A stretch of DNA of 55,612 nt, taken from contig JAKCCH010000008.1 in NCBI GenBank assembly GCA_021838945.1, positions 1 through 55,612 on the forward strand. Reading direction: 5' to 3'. Shown here piece by piece: positions 16,404-24,903 of this stretch (position 1 is its first letter; every line of letters starts with the position of its first letter). The position numbers and the translations under genes were made by a program. The stretch is from Actinomycetes bacterium (GTDB lineage: Bacteria > Actinomycetota > Acidimicrobiia > Acidimicrobiales > Bog-793). The notes below the pieces were generated by a model that searched no databases, was not told where the DNA came from, and saw only the letters and a list, made by a program, of their open reading frames with translations.

Positions 16404-17767
16404 GTTCGCCGGCTCCTGCTCGCGCTCGGGCGGGCCCGTCCGGGCGCACGGGTGTCGGGGGACTCGCCGTCCGGCTCGTCCTGCCAGATCCCGGCCCCCA
16501 TCCTGAGGAGGCCGGCGAGGTCCGTCACGTGACCGGGTTGATAGGGCACCGTCACGCTCACGTCGTGAGCAGCGGACAGCTCCCGGAGGAGCTCCGCCTC
16601 CCGGTTCGCGACGAGCCTGAAGTTCGAGAAGCTGTGCGCCACCTCCTCGACCACCCTTCCCACCACCTCGGGTGCGACGGCCTCACCGGCGGCGGTGAGC
16701 TCGGGGGCGAGGCGCTCGCCGATCGACGCAGCAGACTCCGCCAGCCGATCGGCAGCACGAGCGGCTGCGGGATCGATGAGCAGGGACGGGAGGACTCTGT
16801 TGCACACGAGGAGTCCGAGGTGCAGGTGGCGTTCCGCGAGCGCCGCCTTCATCTCGGAGGCTTCGCGGCCCGGGACGGCCTCGAGCGTCGTCACGACGAG
16901 GAAGGTCGTGCGGGGATCTCGCAACAGTCTCCCGACGGCGTCGGCACGGGCGACGAAGCCTTCTCGCATCGTCTGGAGCAGGATGAAGAAATCCGCCAGG
17001 TCCTGGAGCAGCTGGCTGCCGAGGATACGGTCCGCGACCTGGTAGAAGGGACGGGACGCCATGTTGACGAACCGTGAACGGTACGGGACGGTCAGCCATC
17101 GGAGAAGTCGCGAGGAGAAGAACTCCTGCATCCGGGCAGGGGCGTCGAGGAGATCGATGGCGTTGCGCGACGGCGGCGTGTCGACGACGAGCAGGTCGTA
17201 GTCGCCGTCCTCGTGCAGCTCGAAGAGGCGCTCCATCGCGATGTAGTCGTGACCTTGGCTGAAACGGCGGCTGATGTTCTGGTACAGCGGGTTCGAGATG
17301 ATCTGGTCCGCTGTCGACTTGTTCGGGGCGTGGCGGCGGACGAGTGCGTCCCACGACTCGGACATGTCGAGCATGGCCGCATGAAGTTCGCCTTTCGGGC
17401 GGATCCCTGCTCTCTCGAAGGCTTCGGTGGGGACTCGTGTCGCCTCGTTCCCGATTCCCTTGATGCCGAGCGCGTCGGCGAGCCGCTTGGCCGGGTCGAC
17501 CGTGAGGACGAGGACGCGACCTCCGATCCTGGCGGCGATCGTCGCAGCGAGCGCGGCGGCCGTGGTCGTCTTGCCCACCCCGCCCGGCCCGCAGGCGACC
17601 ATGACCTCCTTCGCCGCGACGAGCTGCTCGAGCTCGAGTGCGGTGGGCGACGACATGGCGGCGGACAGCCCCTCTTCTCTTCGAGGGTTCTGCCCACCGC
17701 TTGCGTCGGTGCCCGCGGCGGTGCCCGCTCCCGTGCCCGCTTTCGCGCGCTGCCTGGTGGGGCTCAC
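16400..17767 (-). CDS. Get3/ArsA-like ATPase, second of a pair
   Basis: A 455-residue deviant-Walker P-loop ATPase: CGPGGVGKTTTAAALAATIA (P-loop), VDPAKRLADALGI (switch I), VVDTPPSRNAIDLLDAP (switch II), and LVCNRVLP in the adenine-binding region. It corresponds to M. tuberculosis Rv3680, partner of Rv3679. The start chosen is GTG 17767: it overlaps the preceding stop as GTGA and has GGGGAGGAG just upstream. This gives a 37-residue Ala/Gly/Thr-rich leader before the ATG at 17656, which is the alternative start. Arsenite transport is unlikely without ArsB. A client-delivery or stress role is inferred. Confidence 0.85.
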   Translation of the reverse strand: MSPTRQRAKAGTGAGTAAGTDASGGQNPRREEGLSAAMSSPTALELEQLVAAKEVMVACGPGGVGKTTTAAALAATIAARIGGRVLVLTVDPAKRLADALGIKGIGNEATRVPTEAFERAGIRPKGELHAAMLDMSESWDALVRRHAPNKSTADQIISNPLYQNISRRFSQGHDYIAMERLFELHEDGDYDLLVVDTPPSRNAIDLLDAPARMQEFFSSRLLRWLTVPYRSRFVNMASRPFYQVADRILGSQLLQDLADFFILLQTMREGFVARADAVGRLLRDPRTTFLVVTTLEAVPGREASEMKAALAERHLHLGLLVCNRVLPSLLIDPAAARAADRLAESAASIGERLAPELTAAGEAVAPEVVGRVVEEVAHSFSNFRLVANREAELLRELSAAHDVSVTVPYQPGHVTDLAGLLRMGAGIWQDEPDGESPDTRAPGRARPSASRSRRT

Positions 17768-18714
17768 AGCTCCTCCCCGAGCAGCCGCGCGACCTGGCGG
17801 ATCGCTCGCGCCCCGTGCGCGCGGCCGAAGAGGTAGGGCAGGTACAGCAGCGGGACGCTCTCGGCGATGCCGGCCCGCAGCCGTTCGAGGTGGGCGGCGC
17901 CGTCGCGGCGGATCGTGACGGCCAGGCGTGCCGCGGAGAAGACGGACGTGAGCGCATCGACGTCGACGTCGAGCTCCTCGGCGAGCGCCTTCGTGACAGG
18001 CGGCGCTGCCATGCTCTCGAAGATCTCCTCCTCGCGGGTGCCGAACAGCTCGGGCAGCACCCTGTTCGCGATGACAGAAGCGAGCTTCACGGGCGTCTCC
18101 TCGGCGATCCGTGCGGAGAGGTCGACCGCCTCGGAGACAGGCATCTCCTCGGGTGTCGTGACGATCACGGCGCCGGTGATCTCGGGGTTCCTCAGGATGT
18201 CGAGCATCCATCCCGTCTGGGTTCGCACGATGCCGACCTTCACGAGCTCGTTGATGCCGATCGGAGCCGCAAGCTGGCCGACCACCTGACCCGTGGCCGA
18301 GGCATCGACCACGACGAGGTCGTAGTGACGCTCACGGACCTCGTAGCACAGCTTTCCGATGGTGAGGATCTCCCGGATCCCCGGCGCCGCTGTCGCGACG
18401 AAGTCGAAGGCTGACGCGACCGGTCCGATCCGGCCGACCACCGGCACCCGTGCGATCAGCTTCAGGTACTCGCGAAGGGACGCCTCGGTGTCCATCGACA
18501 TCGCAGTCAGGCCCGGGCTCACCTGACGACCCTGGAACGGAGTCGGCCCACACTCGTAGGCCACCGAGAGGTCGCCCTTCGGTTCGACCTCGCAGACGAG
18601 CGTGCGCTTGCCCTGTTCGGCGGCGAGCAGCCCGAGTGCCGCCGCGACGGTCGTCTTCCCGACTCCGCCCTTGCCGGTGACGAAGAGCAGCCGCCGGGCG
18701 AGGAGAGGGGTCAC
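17764..18714 (-). CDS. Get3/ArsA-like ATPase, first of a pair
   Basis: A 316-residue ATPase from GTG 18714. It has the P-loop FVTGKGGVGKTTVAAALG, switch I VEPKGDLS, switch II VVDASATGQVVGQL, and VIANRVLPE. It corresponds to Rv3679 of M. tuberculosis. The two tandem ATPases are presumed to form a heteromeric complex. The DUF3107 gene stops ten bases away on its other side and the second ATPase overlaps it by 4 bases. Compared with classical ArsA it is a single half, consistent with dimer formation with its neighbour. Confidence 0.86.
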   Translation of the reverse strand: MTPLLARRLLFVTGKGGVGKTTVAAALGLLAAEQGKRTLVCEVEPKGDLSVAYECGPTPFQGRQVSPGLTAMSMDTEASLREYLKLIARVPVVGRIGPVASAFDFVATAAPGIREILTIGKLCYEVRERHYDLVVVDASATGQVVGQLAAPIGINELVKVGIVRTQTGWMLDILRNPEITGAVIVTTPEEMPVSEAVDLSARIAEETPVKLASVIANRVLPELFGTREEEIFESMAAPPVTKALAEELDVDVDALTSVFSAARLAVTIRRDGAAHLERLRAGIAESVPLLYLPYLFGRAHGARAIRQVARLLGEEL

Positions 18715-18724
18715 GCGGTGCCGA

Positions 18725-18961
18725 TCACGGAGCGCCGAAGCCGACCCGGCGTTCCTCGGTCTGCGCCCCGACCTCCACGTAGGCGATTCGAGCGCTCGGG
18801 ACGGCCACCCTGCGGCCGCGCTTGTCCGTGAGCCACAAGATGCCCTCCGGATCGGCAAGCGCACGCTCGACATCGGCGATGACCTGCTCGCGATCGCTTC
18901 CCTCGGCGAGCTCGACGTCGAGCTCCTTCGGCGTCTGGATGATCCCGATTCGCACGTCCAC
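18725..18961 (-). CDS. DUF3107 family small protein
   Basis: A 78-residue protein, VRIGIIQTPKELDVELAEG...ILWLTDKRGRRVAVPSARIAYVEVG, typical of DUF3107, a short actinobacterial family of unknown role. GTG 18961 is chosen because AAAGGAG lies 8 bases before it. GTG 18955 is a weaker alternative. It stops 10 bases before the first Get3-like ATPase, so the three genes are probably translated from one message, making it a candidate accessory subunit or client. Confidence 0.85.
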   Translation of the reverse strand: MDVRIGIIQTPKELDVELAEGSDREQVIADVERALADPEGILWLTDKRGRRVAVPSARIAYVEVGAQTEERRVGFGAP

Positions 18962-19062
18962 GTCGATCGCTCCTTTGCTGGTGCCCGACCGGCCTTCTGC
19001 CAATGCCCGCTCAGCCACCGGGCCGCGCCATCGTAGGGGCGCTGCGCGGACGTGCCCGTCAG

Positions 19063-20214
19063 TCAACCAGCTCCGCGGGGAAGCCGGTCCTGAGACCAGT
19101 CCAGTCGCGCCACCGCCTGGGAACAGGCGTAACGATCGGTCATGCCGGCGACGTAGGCAACAGCGTTGAGCACCGGGTCGTCGGTGAGCCGTGCCGTCTC
19201 GGCCGGCATCTCCCCTGCCCGGCAAGCGAAGTAGTCGACGAGCGCCCGGAGCATCTCGATGACCCGCCGGGACTGCTCGACGGACGCATCCCGCAGGTAG
19301 ATCCGCTCGTAGTTGAACGTCCTGAGCGCTGCGAGCGCGTCGCCGGCAGCCGGCGTCATCGACACCACGCCGGTGCGACAGGTGGACTCGACGACGTCGG
19401 AGATGAGCGTTTGCAGCTGCCGTCCGCGCGTCAGCCCGCAATGGCGCGCGACCGTGACCGGGACGTCGTCCACCGACACGATCCCGGCGTGCACCGCGTC
19501 CTCGAGGTCGTGCGCCGAGTAGGCGATGCGGTCGGCCAACGCGACGGCCTCTCCCTCGGGAGTCGAGGGAGGCGGGCGCGACCACGAGTGGTTGCGGATG
19601 CCGTCCAGCGTCTCCCGGCACAGGTTCAACGGCGCCGCGGTCACGTCGGCGCCCCAGACCGCGTGGTCGAAGCCGCCGGGGAGGAACGCATCAAAGGCTT
19701 CCTCGCTGGCGTGGCCCCCGGGACCGTGCCCGCAGTCGTGACCGAGCGCGATCGCCTCGGTGAGCGCGACGTTCAGCCGGCAAGCCCGGGCGACAGCCGT
19801 CGCCACTTGGGCGACTTCGAGCGCATGGGTCAGCCTGGTGCGCTGGTGGTCAGCCGGGAAGATGAACACCTGCGTCTTCCCCGCGAGCCTCCGAAACGCC
19901 GTCGAGTGCAGGATCCGGTCGCGATCACGCTCGAAGCACGTCCTCCACTCGTCCGGCTCTTCTTCGCGAGCTCGCGTCCCGGCGCCGTGCGCCCGCGTCG
20001 CGCCGATCATGAGCTGTTCGAGCTCGAGTCCCTCCCTCTCGGTTCGATCCAGCGCTCGATAAGGGCCGGCGAGGACCGGAGGCCGAGGGTGCGGCGTCAT
20101 CACCTCTGCCAGCTCCGACTCATGGCCGCGCATGGTCGATGCCCACCGCTCGTTGCGCCACGTCGCGCCGGAGCCCGACTCCTCGACTGCATCGCTCACC
20201 GGATGAGGCGCCAT
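19063..20214 (-). CDS. dgt: dGTP triphosphohydrolase-like HD protein
   Basis: A 383-residue HD-superfamily enzyme. The metal-binding residues lie in TRLTHALEVAQVA and GHDCGHGPGGHASEEAFD, the second aspartate in ADRIAYSAHDLEDA, and the substrate pocket starts at CFERDRDRILHSTAFRRLAGKTQVF. It hydrolyses dNTPs to deoxynucleosides and triphosphate. The length fits the shorter dGTPase-like group. The ATG at 20214 is supported by a -10-like hexamer exactly 6 bases upstream (20221-20226), which predicts a leaderless message. Confidence 0.9.
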   Translation of the reverse strand: MAPHPVSDAVEESGSGATWRNERWASTMRGHESELAEVMTPHPRPPVLAGPYRALDRTEREGLELEQLMIGATRAHGAGTRAREEEPDEWRTCFERDRDRILHSTAFRRLAGKTQVFIFPADHQRTRLTHALEVAQVATAVARACRLNVALTEAIALGHDCGHGPGGHASEEAFDAFLPGGFDHAVWGADVTAAPLNLCRETLDGIRNHSWSRPPPSTPEGEAVALADRIAYSAHDLEDAVHAGIVSVDDVPVTVARHCGLTRGRQLQTLISDVVESTCRTGVVSMTPAAGDALAALRTFNYERIYLRDASVEQSRRVIEMLRALVDYFACRAGEMPAETARLTDDPVLNAVAYVAGMTDRYACSQAVARLDWSQDRLPRGAG

Positions 20215-20220
20215 GGAACG

Positions 20221-20226
20221 AGGTTA
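20221..20226 (-). promoter_or_regulatory. -10 hexamer of a leaderless dgt promoter
   Basis: The minus strand reads TAACCT-CGTTCC-ATG. The TAnnnT element places the predicted transcription start on the A of the dgt start codon. No Shine-Dalgarno sequence fits this start. Confidence 0.5.
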
Positions 20227-20247
20227 CGCGAGGGGTGCGCGCTGGCT

Positions 20248-21489
20248 TCAGCGGACGGAGAGCTCGCTCCGGTAGACCCGCGAGGGACCGAGCGACACGA
20301 CCTTCTCCGCCAGCTCCGCGAAGGCCCTCGAGACCTCGTTGTCGGGATCGACGGCCGCGATCGGCTTCCCCGAGTCACCGCCCTCCCTCAGCGCGGCGAG
20401 CAGCGGGATCTGCGCGAGCAGAGGGACACCGAGCGACGAGGCGAGAGCCTGCCCACCGCCGGAGCCGAACAGCTCATAGCGCTTGCCGTCGTCTCCGGTG
20501 AACCACGACATGTTCTCGATGACGCCGCGCAGGGGTAGGCGCAACTGCTTCGCGAGGACCGCCGCACGCTGTGCCACCCGCTCGGCCGCCGGCTGCGGCG
20601 TCGTCACCACGAGCAGTTCAGCAGAGGGCACGAACTGCGCGATCGAAAGGGAGACGTCCCCGGTTCCCGGTGGGAGGTCGATGAGGAGGAACTCCGGCGA
20701 ACCCCAGTGGACGTCCACGAGGAACTGCTCGAGAGCCTTGTGCAGCATCGGCCCGCGCCAGATGACGGCCTGGTCCTCGGGCACGAAGAAACCCATCGAG
20801 ATGCACCGCACCCCCCACGCCACCGGCGGGAGGAGCAGGTCCCCGATCAGGCTCGGCGCTTCGGCCAGTCCGAGCATCGACGGCACCGAGAAGCCGTAGA
20901 CGTCCGCGTCCAGCAGCGCAACCGAGTGGCCGAGCCGTGCCAGCGACACCGCGACGTTGACCGTCACGCTCGACTTCCCGACCCCGCCCTTGCCGGACCC
21001 GATGGCGATCACCCGTGTCGGCGAGCCCTTCTCGGCGAACGGGTTCGCTCGGGGAGCCGGGCCTTCCGCGCCGTGCTGACCCGACCGCGTCGTACCGGGG
21101 CCTGCCTGCTGGCCGCCTGCGCCGAACGGTGACGCGGCTGGCGCGGGCCTCTGCGTGCGGCCGAGCTCGTGCAGGCGCGCCTGCAGTTCGAGCTCCTCCC
21201 CCGAAGTCATCGCCGCCAAGTGGATCTCGGCCGGCGAGCCTCCGGCACGAGCCACCGCTTCGGTGACGGCCCCGATCAGCGCCTGCTCGTCGGGATGACC
21301 TCCGCTCGGCACCTTGAGGACGACGGCCGTCGAGCGGCGTCGCTCCTCGACCGAGCTCACCATGCCGAGCGCGCCGATGGGATGGAACAGCCGCGGGTCG
21401 ACGGTCGATTCGACGGCTGCACGCACGGCACTGCCGCTGGCACCTCGTTCGCTGCTCGTCGAGCCGCCACCAGGGCGGAAGATGCTCAC
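20248..21489 (-). CDS. mrp: Mrp/ApbC-type Fe-S cluster carrier ATPase
   Basis: A 413-residue protein from GTG 21489. The N-terminal MIP18/DUF59-like domain (ALGMVSSVEERRRSTAVVLKV..., about 40-100) is followed by a linker. The ParA/NBP35 ATPase domain has IGSGKGGVGKSSVTVNVA, DADVYGFSVPSMLG and LIDLPPGTGDVSLSIAQ. The CxxC cluster-bridging motif normally found after ENMS is missing (ENMSWFTGDDGKRYELFG), as in many actinobacterial Mrp proteins. It is divergent from a SufR-like regulator and a cysteine desulfurase gene, which supports a role in Fe-S cluster transfer. Confidence 0.88.
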   Translation of the reverse strand: MSIFRPGGGSTSSERGASGSAVRAAVESTVDPRLFHPIGALGMVSSVEERRRSTAVVLKVPSGGHPDEQALIGAVTEAVARAGGSPAEIHLAAMTSGEELELQARLHELGRTQRPAPAASPFGAGGQQAGPGTTRSGQHGAEGPAPRANPFAEKGSPTRVIAIGSGKGGVGKSSVTVNVAVSLARLGHSVALLDADVYGFSVPSMLGLAEAPSLIGDLLLPPVAWGVRCISMGFFVPEDQAVIWRGPMLHKALEQFLVDVHWGSPEFLLIDLPPGTGDVSLSIAQFVPSAELLVVTTPQPAAERVAQRAAVLAKQLRLPLRGVIENMSWFTGDDGKRYELFGSGGGQALASSLGVPLLAQIPLLAALREGGDSGKPIAAVDPDNEVSRAFAELAEKVVSLGPSRVYRSELSVR

Positions 21490-21538
21490 GGGTCTCTCGT
21501 CTCTCGTACTGCTCGCTCCCGAGCATGGTGCCCTCACC

Positions 21539-21554
21539 TGCGGCAAGAGCCGCA
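21539..21554 (+). promoter_or_regulatory. Inverted repeat, candidate operator of the SufR-like regulator
   Basis: TGCGGC-AAGA-GCCGCA is a perfect 6-bp inverted repeat located just before the -10 element of the regulator gene, in the space between mrp and the regulator. CTCACC at 21533-21538 and GGTGAG at 21571-21576 form a second, wider inverted pair. Operator function is inferred from position. Confidence 0.35.
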
Positions 21555-21558
21555 CCGG

Positions 21559-21564
21559 TACGAT
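21559..21564 (+). promoter_or_regulatory. -10 hexamer of the SufR-like regulator gene
   Basis: TACGAT fits TAnnnT and predicts transcription start at 21571, one base before the GTG start codon. This implies an almost leaderless message. Confidence 0.45.
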
Positions 21565-21571
21565 AACGGAG

Positions 21572-22294
21572 GTGAGCAAGGTCCATGAGGGGGAGGGGCT
21601 CCTGGCGGAGGGCGATGGTTTCTCCGCCGCGGTCGCAGCCATCACGTCCGCCTTCGGCGACGCAACCCGCCGCGGGATCTACCTCTTCGCCCGCGATCGC
21701 GAGGGCGTGACCGCGAGCGAGGTCGCCCAGCACTTCGAGCTGCACCCGAACGTCGCCCGGCACCACCTCGACAAGCTTGCAGCCGGCGGGTACCTCGAGG
21801 TCTACGTCGACCACGTCGCCTCGGGCGTCGGCCGTCCCTCCAAGCGCTACCGCCCCGTGGAAGGAGCGACCTCGTCGGTGCCGGCTCACCGCGACGACCT
21901 GCTCGTCCTGCTCTTGGCTCGGTTGCTGCCACTCGTCGAGCCGGCGGCGGCCGAGAAGGTCGCCTACGACGTCGGAGCCGAGTACGGCCGCACGCTCGGG
22001 GCGCAGATGTCGCCCGGCGAGGCACCGCGGTCCATCCGGGCGGCCATGCAGGCGGTGGCGGATGCGCTGACGGCGCACGGTTTCGCTGCGCATGCCGGCG
22101 AGGCGCCCGACCAGGCGTCGGTCGTCCGGGGGAACTGCCCCTTCGGCAGTGCAGCTATCGAGCACCCCGTTCTGTGCGCTGCCGATTCCGGCCTCGTCGA
22201 GGGCCTCATCTCGGTCTTGTGCGGAGGCGGGGTACCGGTCCAGCTCTCGTCGAAAGCCCGCGGCGACGAGATCTGTGCCACGTTCACCGGCTGA
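21572..22294 (+). CDS. SufR-like winged-helix Fe-S regulator
   Basis: A 240-residue regulator starting at GTG 21572. The N-terminal winged helix (ITSAFGDATRRGIYLFARDREGVTASEVAQHFELHPNVARHHLDKLAAGGYLEV, with the basic wing GRPSKRYRP) is of the DeoR/ArsR-like type used by SufR. The C-terminal half has four cysteines spaced C-x12-C-x14-C-x17-C (NCPFG...VLCAA...VLCGG...EICATF), close to the cluster-binding cysteines of SufR. It lies 4 bases before a cysteine desulfurase gene and opposite mrp, so control of this Fe-S locus is likely. Cluster binding is inference. Confidence 0.8.
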   Translation: MSKVHEGEGLLAEGDGFSAAVAAITSAFGDATRRGIYLFARDREGVTASEVAQHFELHPNVARHHLDKLAAGGYLEVYVDHVASGVGRPSKRYRPVEGATSSVPAHRDDLLVLLLARLLPLVEPAAAEKVAYDVGAEYGRTLGAQMSPGEAPRSIRAAMQAVADALTAHGFAAHAGEAPDQASVVRGNCPFGSAAIEHPVLCAADSGLVEGLISVLCGGGVPVQLSSKARGDEICATFTG

Positions 22295-22298
22295 GCCG

Positions 22299-23468
22299 GT
22301 GCGTCACTACCTCGACCACGCCTCCACCACGCCGCTCCTCCCGGCGGCCGTCACGGCCATGCGCAGCTGGCTCGAGCGCTCGGGCACTCCCGACGGCACG
22401 GGCGACCCGAGCCGGGTGCACGCGGAGGGTCGCGAGGTGCGGGGGGCGATCGAGACCGCCCGGGAGCAGGTGGCGTCGCTCGCCGGAGTGCCGCCGAGCC
22501 GCGTCGTGTTCACGAGCGGTGCCACGGAGGCCGCCAACACCGCCGTCGAGTCGGTCGCTCCCGAGATCAGCCTGTGCGCCCGTGTCGAGCACTCGTGCGT
22601 GCTGCAGGCGTCGCGCCGGGCAGGCGAGGTGCGCGAGGTGGCGGTCGGCTCGGACGGTGTGATCGATGTCGACCACCTGCGCGCCCTGCTTCGGGAGGTC
22701 CGTTCCCGTTCTCTCGCGACCGCGCCTCTGCTCGTGCACTGCCAGTGGGCGAACCACGAGGTGGGGGCCGTTCAGCCGGTGTACGACGTGGCTCGAGTGT
22801 GTGCGGACTCGGGCGTGCCGCTGCACGTCGACGCGGCCGCCGCACTCGGGCACGTGCCGATCGACCTCGGAGCCGTGAAGGCGGATTACGTGTCCGTCAG
22901 CGCTCACAAGCTCGGTGGCCCCTCCGGCGTCGGCGCCCTCGTGCTCGGCCGGGGCGTGAGGATGCGGCCCCTCGTGGTCGGAGCGAGCGAGGAACGCGCC
23001 CGCCGCGCCGGCATGGAGAACCTTCTCGGGATCGTCGGCTTCGGTGCTGCCGCCGCCGAACTCGTCGCCGACGGCAGCGGCGGACTGCACGCCCGCGCGG
23101 CCGAGGCGGCCGGCCATCGAGACGCGATTGCAGCGGCCGCGACCTCGGTGGAGGGCGTGAGCGTGCTCGGACCGCCCCGAGCCGCGAACCGGCTACCGCA
23201 CCTCCTCTGCTGCTCCATCGAAGGGGTGCTCGGTGAGGCGGTGCTGCTCGGCCTCGACGCCGCCGGGATCGCGGCACACTCCGGATCGGCCTGCTCGTCA
23301 GAGGTGCTCGAGCCCTCGCCCGTCCTCGAGGCGATGGGGGTCGACCCGGATCGGTCGTTGCGTCTCTCCGTGGGCTGGTCGACCTCCGAAGAGGACGTCG
23401 AGGCGTTCCGGCAGGCGTTCCCGGACGTGGTGGCTCGGCTTCGCTCGCTCGCCGCACGAGCGGAGTGA
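22299..23468 (+). CDS. Cysteine desulfurase (IscS/NifS class)
   Basis: A 389-residue PLP enzyme from GTG 22299, beginning RHYLDHASTTPL as family members do. Key parts are FTSGATEAAN, the PLP-stacking region VEHSCVL, the lysine in SVSAHKLGGPSGVGAL that binds PLP, and the mobile-loop cysteine in HSGSACSSEVLEPSPVL. It removes sulfur from cysteine for Fe-S clusters or thio-modified tRNA. The gene follows the regulator by 4 bases. No scaffold or SUF genes are adjacent, so the sulfur acceptor is not shown here. Confidence 0.92.
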   Translation: MRHYLDHASTTPLLPAAVTAMRSWLERSGTPDGTGDPSRVHAEGREVRGAIETAREQVASLAGVPPSRVVFTSGATEAANTAVESVAPEISLCARVEHSCVLQASRRAGEVREVAVGSDGVIDVDHLRALLREVRSRSLATAPLLVHCQWANHEVGAVQPVYDVARVCADSGVPLHVDAAAALGHVPIDLGAVKADYVSVSAHKLGGPSGVGALVLGRGVRMRPLVVGASEERARRAGMENLLGIVGFGAAAAELVADGSGGLHARAAEAAGHRDAIAAAATSVEGVSVLGPPRAANRLPHLLCCSIEGVLGEAVLLGLDAAGIAAHSGSACSSEVLEPSPVLEAMGVDPDRSLRLSVGWSTSEEDVEAFRQAFPDVVARLRSLAARAE

Positions 23469-23506
23469 CAGCGGCCGGCATCGTCCTTCGCCGACGGTCA
23501 GGAACC

Positions 23507-24313
23507 TCAGGTGCGGGGCTTCTTCGCCCCTGAGATGGCAGCTGGGACAGGCTGGTGGGCTGCCTCGAAAGCCCGGATCGCCGTCGCGTGCACCGACCAG
23601 AGCAGCGTCGGCGACGGAGCGTCGGCGAGCATCGCACGGAACTGCTGCACGGCAAGGGCAGGGGCATGGCGGTCCTCGAGCTGCAGCACGCCGTCGTAGG
23701 CATGGGCGAGCCCGTAGGACGGGTCGGCGTGGACGGCGGCTTCGATCTCGGCGTCTCCGTTTCGAAGGAGGCTCGTCTCGTGCTGCGACAGCCCGGCCAG
23801 CCGAGCGAGCCATCCTCCGTTGGCGAGGGCGACCGGCTGCGCCGGCTGCAGCGCGAGGACGCGGTCGTAGGTGGCGAGGGCCTGTGTCACGTCGCCTTTC
23901 GAGCCGAGGATGTCCGCCTCGGCGAGCATGATCTGGACCCGGGCATCGACCGACAGCTGTGGGGACCGAGCGAACGGTCCGGCGTGGGTGAGCGCGAGGA
24001 CGATGAGCGTCGAGGCCGCCACGAGGCAGATGACCGACCCCCAGCCGATCACGAGCCGGGCCTTCGGGCTGGACATCCGGTTCCTCCGGCTCGAGGAGGC
24101 CAGCCCCCCTCGTGCCCGTCCGGTAGGCGCGTCCGGGCGCCCGACCGGCTCGAGCGCGAGATCGTGCTCGAGCTCGGCGAGCTGTGTGCGGTATCGGTCA
24201 CGGAGGCGGCGGAAGTCCTCGTCGCCGAGATCTCCGGCGTCGTGCTCGCGCTCGAGGTCCTCGAGCGACCGGGTCACATACGCGAGCTCCTCCTCGAGGT
24301 CCTCAAGGGCCAT
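23507..24313 (-). CDS. ccmI: Cytochrome c biogenesis TPR protein CcmI-like
   Basis: A 268-residue membrane protein. Its N-terminus is an acidic coiled-coil (MALEDLEEELAYVTRSLEDLEREHDAGDLGDEDFRRLRDRY), as in CcmI, followed by one membrane segment (about 88-108, VIGWGSVICLVAASTLIVLAL). The external TPR domain (ATYDRVLALQPAQPVALANGGWL) is of the type that presents apocytochrome c. CcmI often has two N-terminal membrane segments and here only one is clear. It is the last gene of the ccm operon and its ATG overlaps the ccmH stop codon by one base. Confidence 0.75.
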   Translation of the reverse strand: MALEDLEEELAYVTRSLEDLEREHDAGDLGDEDFRRLRDRYRTQLAELEHDLALEPVGRPDAPTGRARGGLASSSRRNRMSSPKARLVIGWGSVICLVAASTLIVLALTHAGPFARSPQLSVDARVQIMLAEADILGSKGDVTQALATYDRVLALQPAQPVALANGGWLARLAGLSQHETSLLRNGDAEIEAAVHADPSYGLAHAYDGVLQLEDRHAPALAVQQFRAMLADAPSPTLLWSVHATAIRAFEAAHQPVPAAISGAKKPRT

Positions 24314-24897
24314 CAACCCACCCTCGGGTGGTCGCCGGTCGAGGCGGACCCGTGGTGGTGCAGGTACGCCTCGAGCGGGTGCTCGTGCGGTGGATCGGCA
24401 ACCGCGGCTGACGCGGCGGTGCTGTCGGAGTCCGGCCCTGCGGGAAGCGTTGACGGCAACGGCTCGCCTCTTCGAGGCGATCGTCTGCGCCACAGGTACC
24501 ACCCGAGACCGGCGACCGCCACACCGATCGCCGCCACCGGCACGAGGTACAGCGTGTCAGCCACCCCTCCACCCTGTGGCACGAGGAGCGCGTTCGACCC
24601 GTAACGAGACGTGACCCACGACTCGATCCGGGCGTTCGGCCAGCCGGCGTTCACGAACTGCGCCACCCGCCGCCGCAGTGCCACCGAGGAGGGCGCGTCG
24701 GACTGCGCGATCGAGAGGTCCTGGCATGCCGGGCACTTGATGATGCTGTCGAGCTGTGACTCACGAGCGCCGGCGGTCGACGAGGAGCCGTGCACGCTGC
24801 CGAAGGCAAGTGCCACCATCGCGACGAGAGCCAGCAGCACCCAAGCCGTCCTCGTCGCCAGTGGAGCCGCCGGCGACCGTCTGCGAGTCGCGCCCAT
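24313..24897 (-). CDS. ccmH: Cytochrome c maturation thiol oxidoreductase CcmH
   Basis: A 194-residue protein with a signal/anchor (TAWVLLALVAMVALAFG). The CcmH hallmark IIKCPACQDLSIAQSDAP (CxxC) follows, then the three-helix domain ALRRRVAQFVNAGWPNARIESWVTSRYG. A second membrane segment (about 115-135) and a short cytoplasmic tail complete it. It reduces the haem-binding cysteines of apocytochrome c together with CcmG outside the membrane. The gene lies between ccmG (6-base gap) and ccmI (1-base overlap). Confidence 0.9.
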   Translation of the reverse strand: MGATRRRSPAAPLATRTAWVLLALVAMVALAFGSVHGSSSTAGARESQLDSIIKCPACQDLSIAQSDAPSSVALRRRVAQFVNAGWPNARIESWVTSRYGSNALLVPQGGGVADTLYLVPVAAIGVAVAGLGWYLWRRRSPRRGEPLPSTLPAGPDSDSTAASAAVADPPHEHPLEAYLHHHGSASTGDHPRVG

Positions 24898-24903
24898 GCC
24901 TGC

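Noticed and set aside
16400-18714. Arsenic-resistance operon (ArsA)
   Set aside because: No ArsB, ArsC or ArsR is present and the pair matches the Rv3679/Rv3680 type, so arsenite export is unlikely.
23515-23530. GGGGC-ttcttc-GCCCC hairpin near the end of ccmI
   Set aside because: It lies inside the ccmI coding end and has no T-run. It may aid termination of the convergent desulfurase gene but is not strong enough to list as a terminator.
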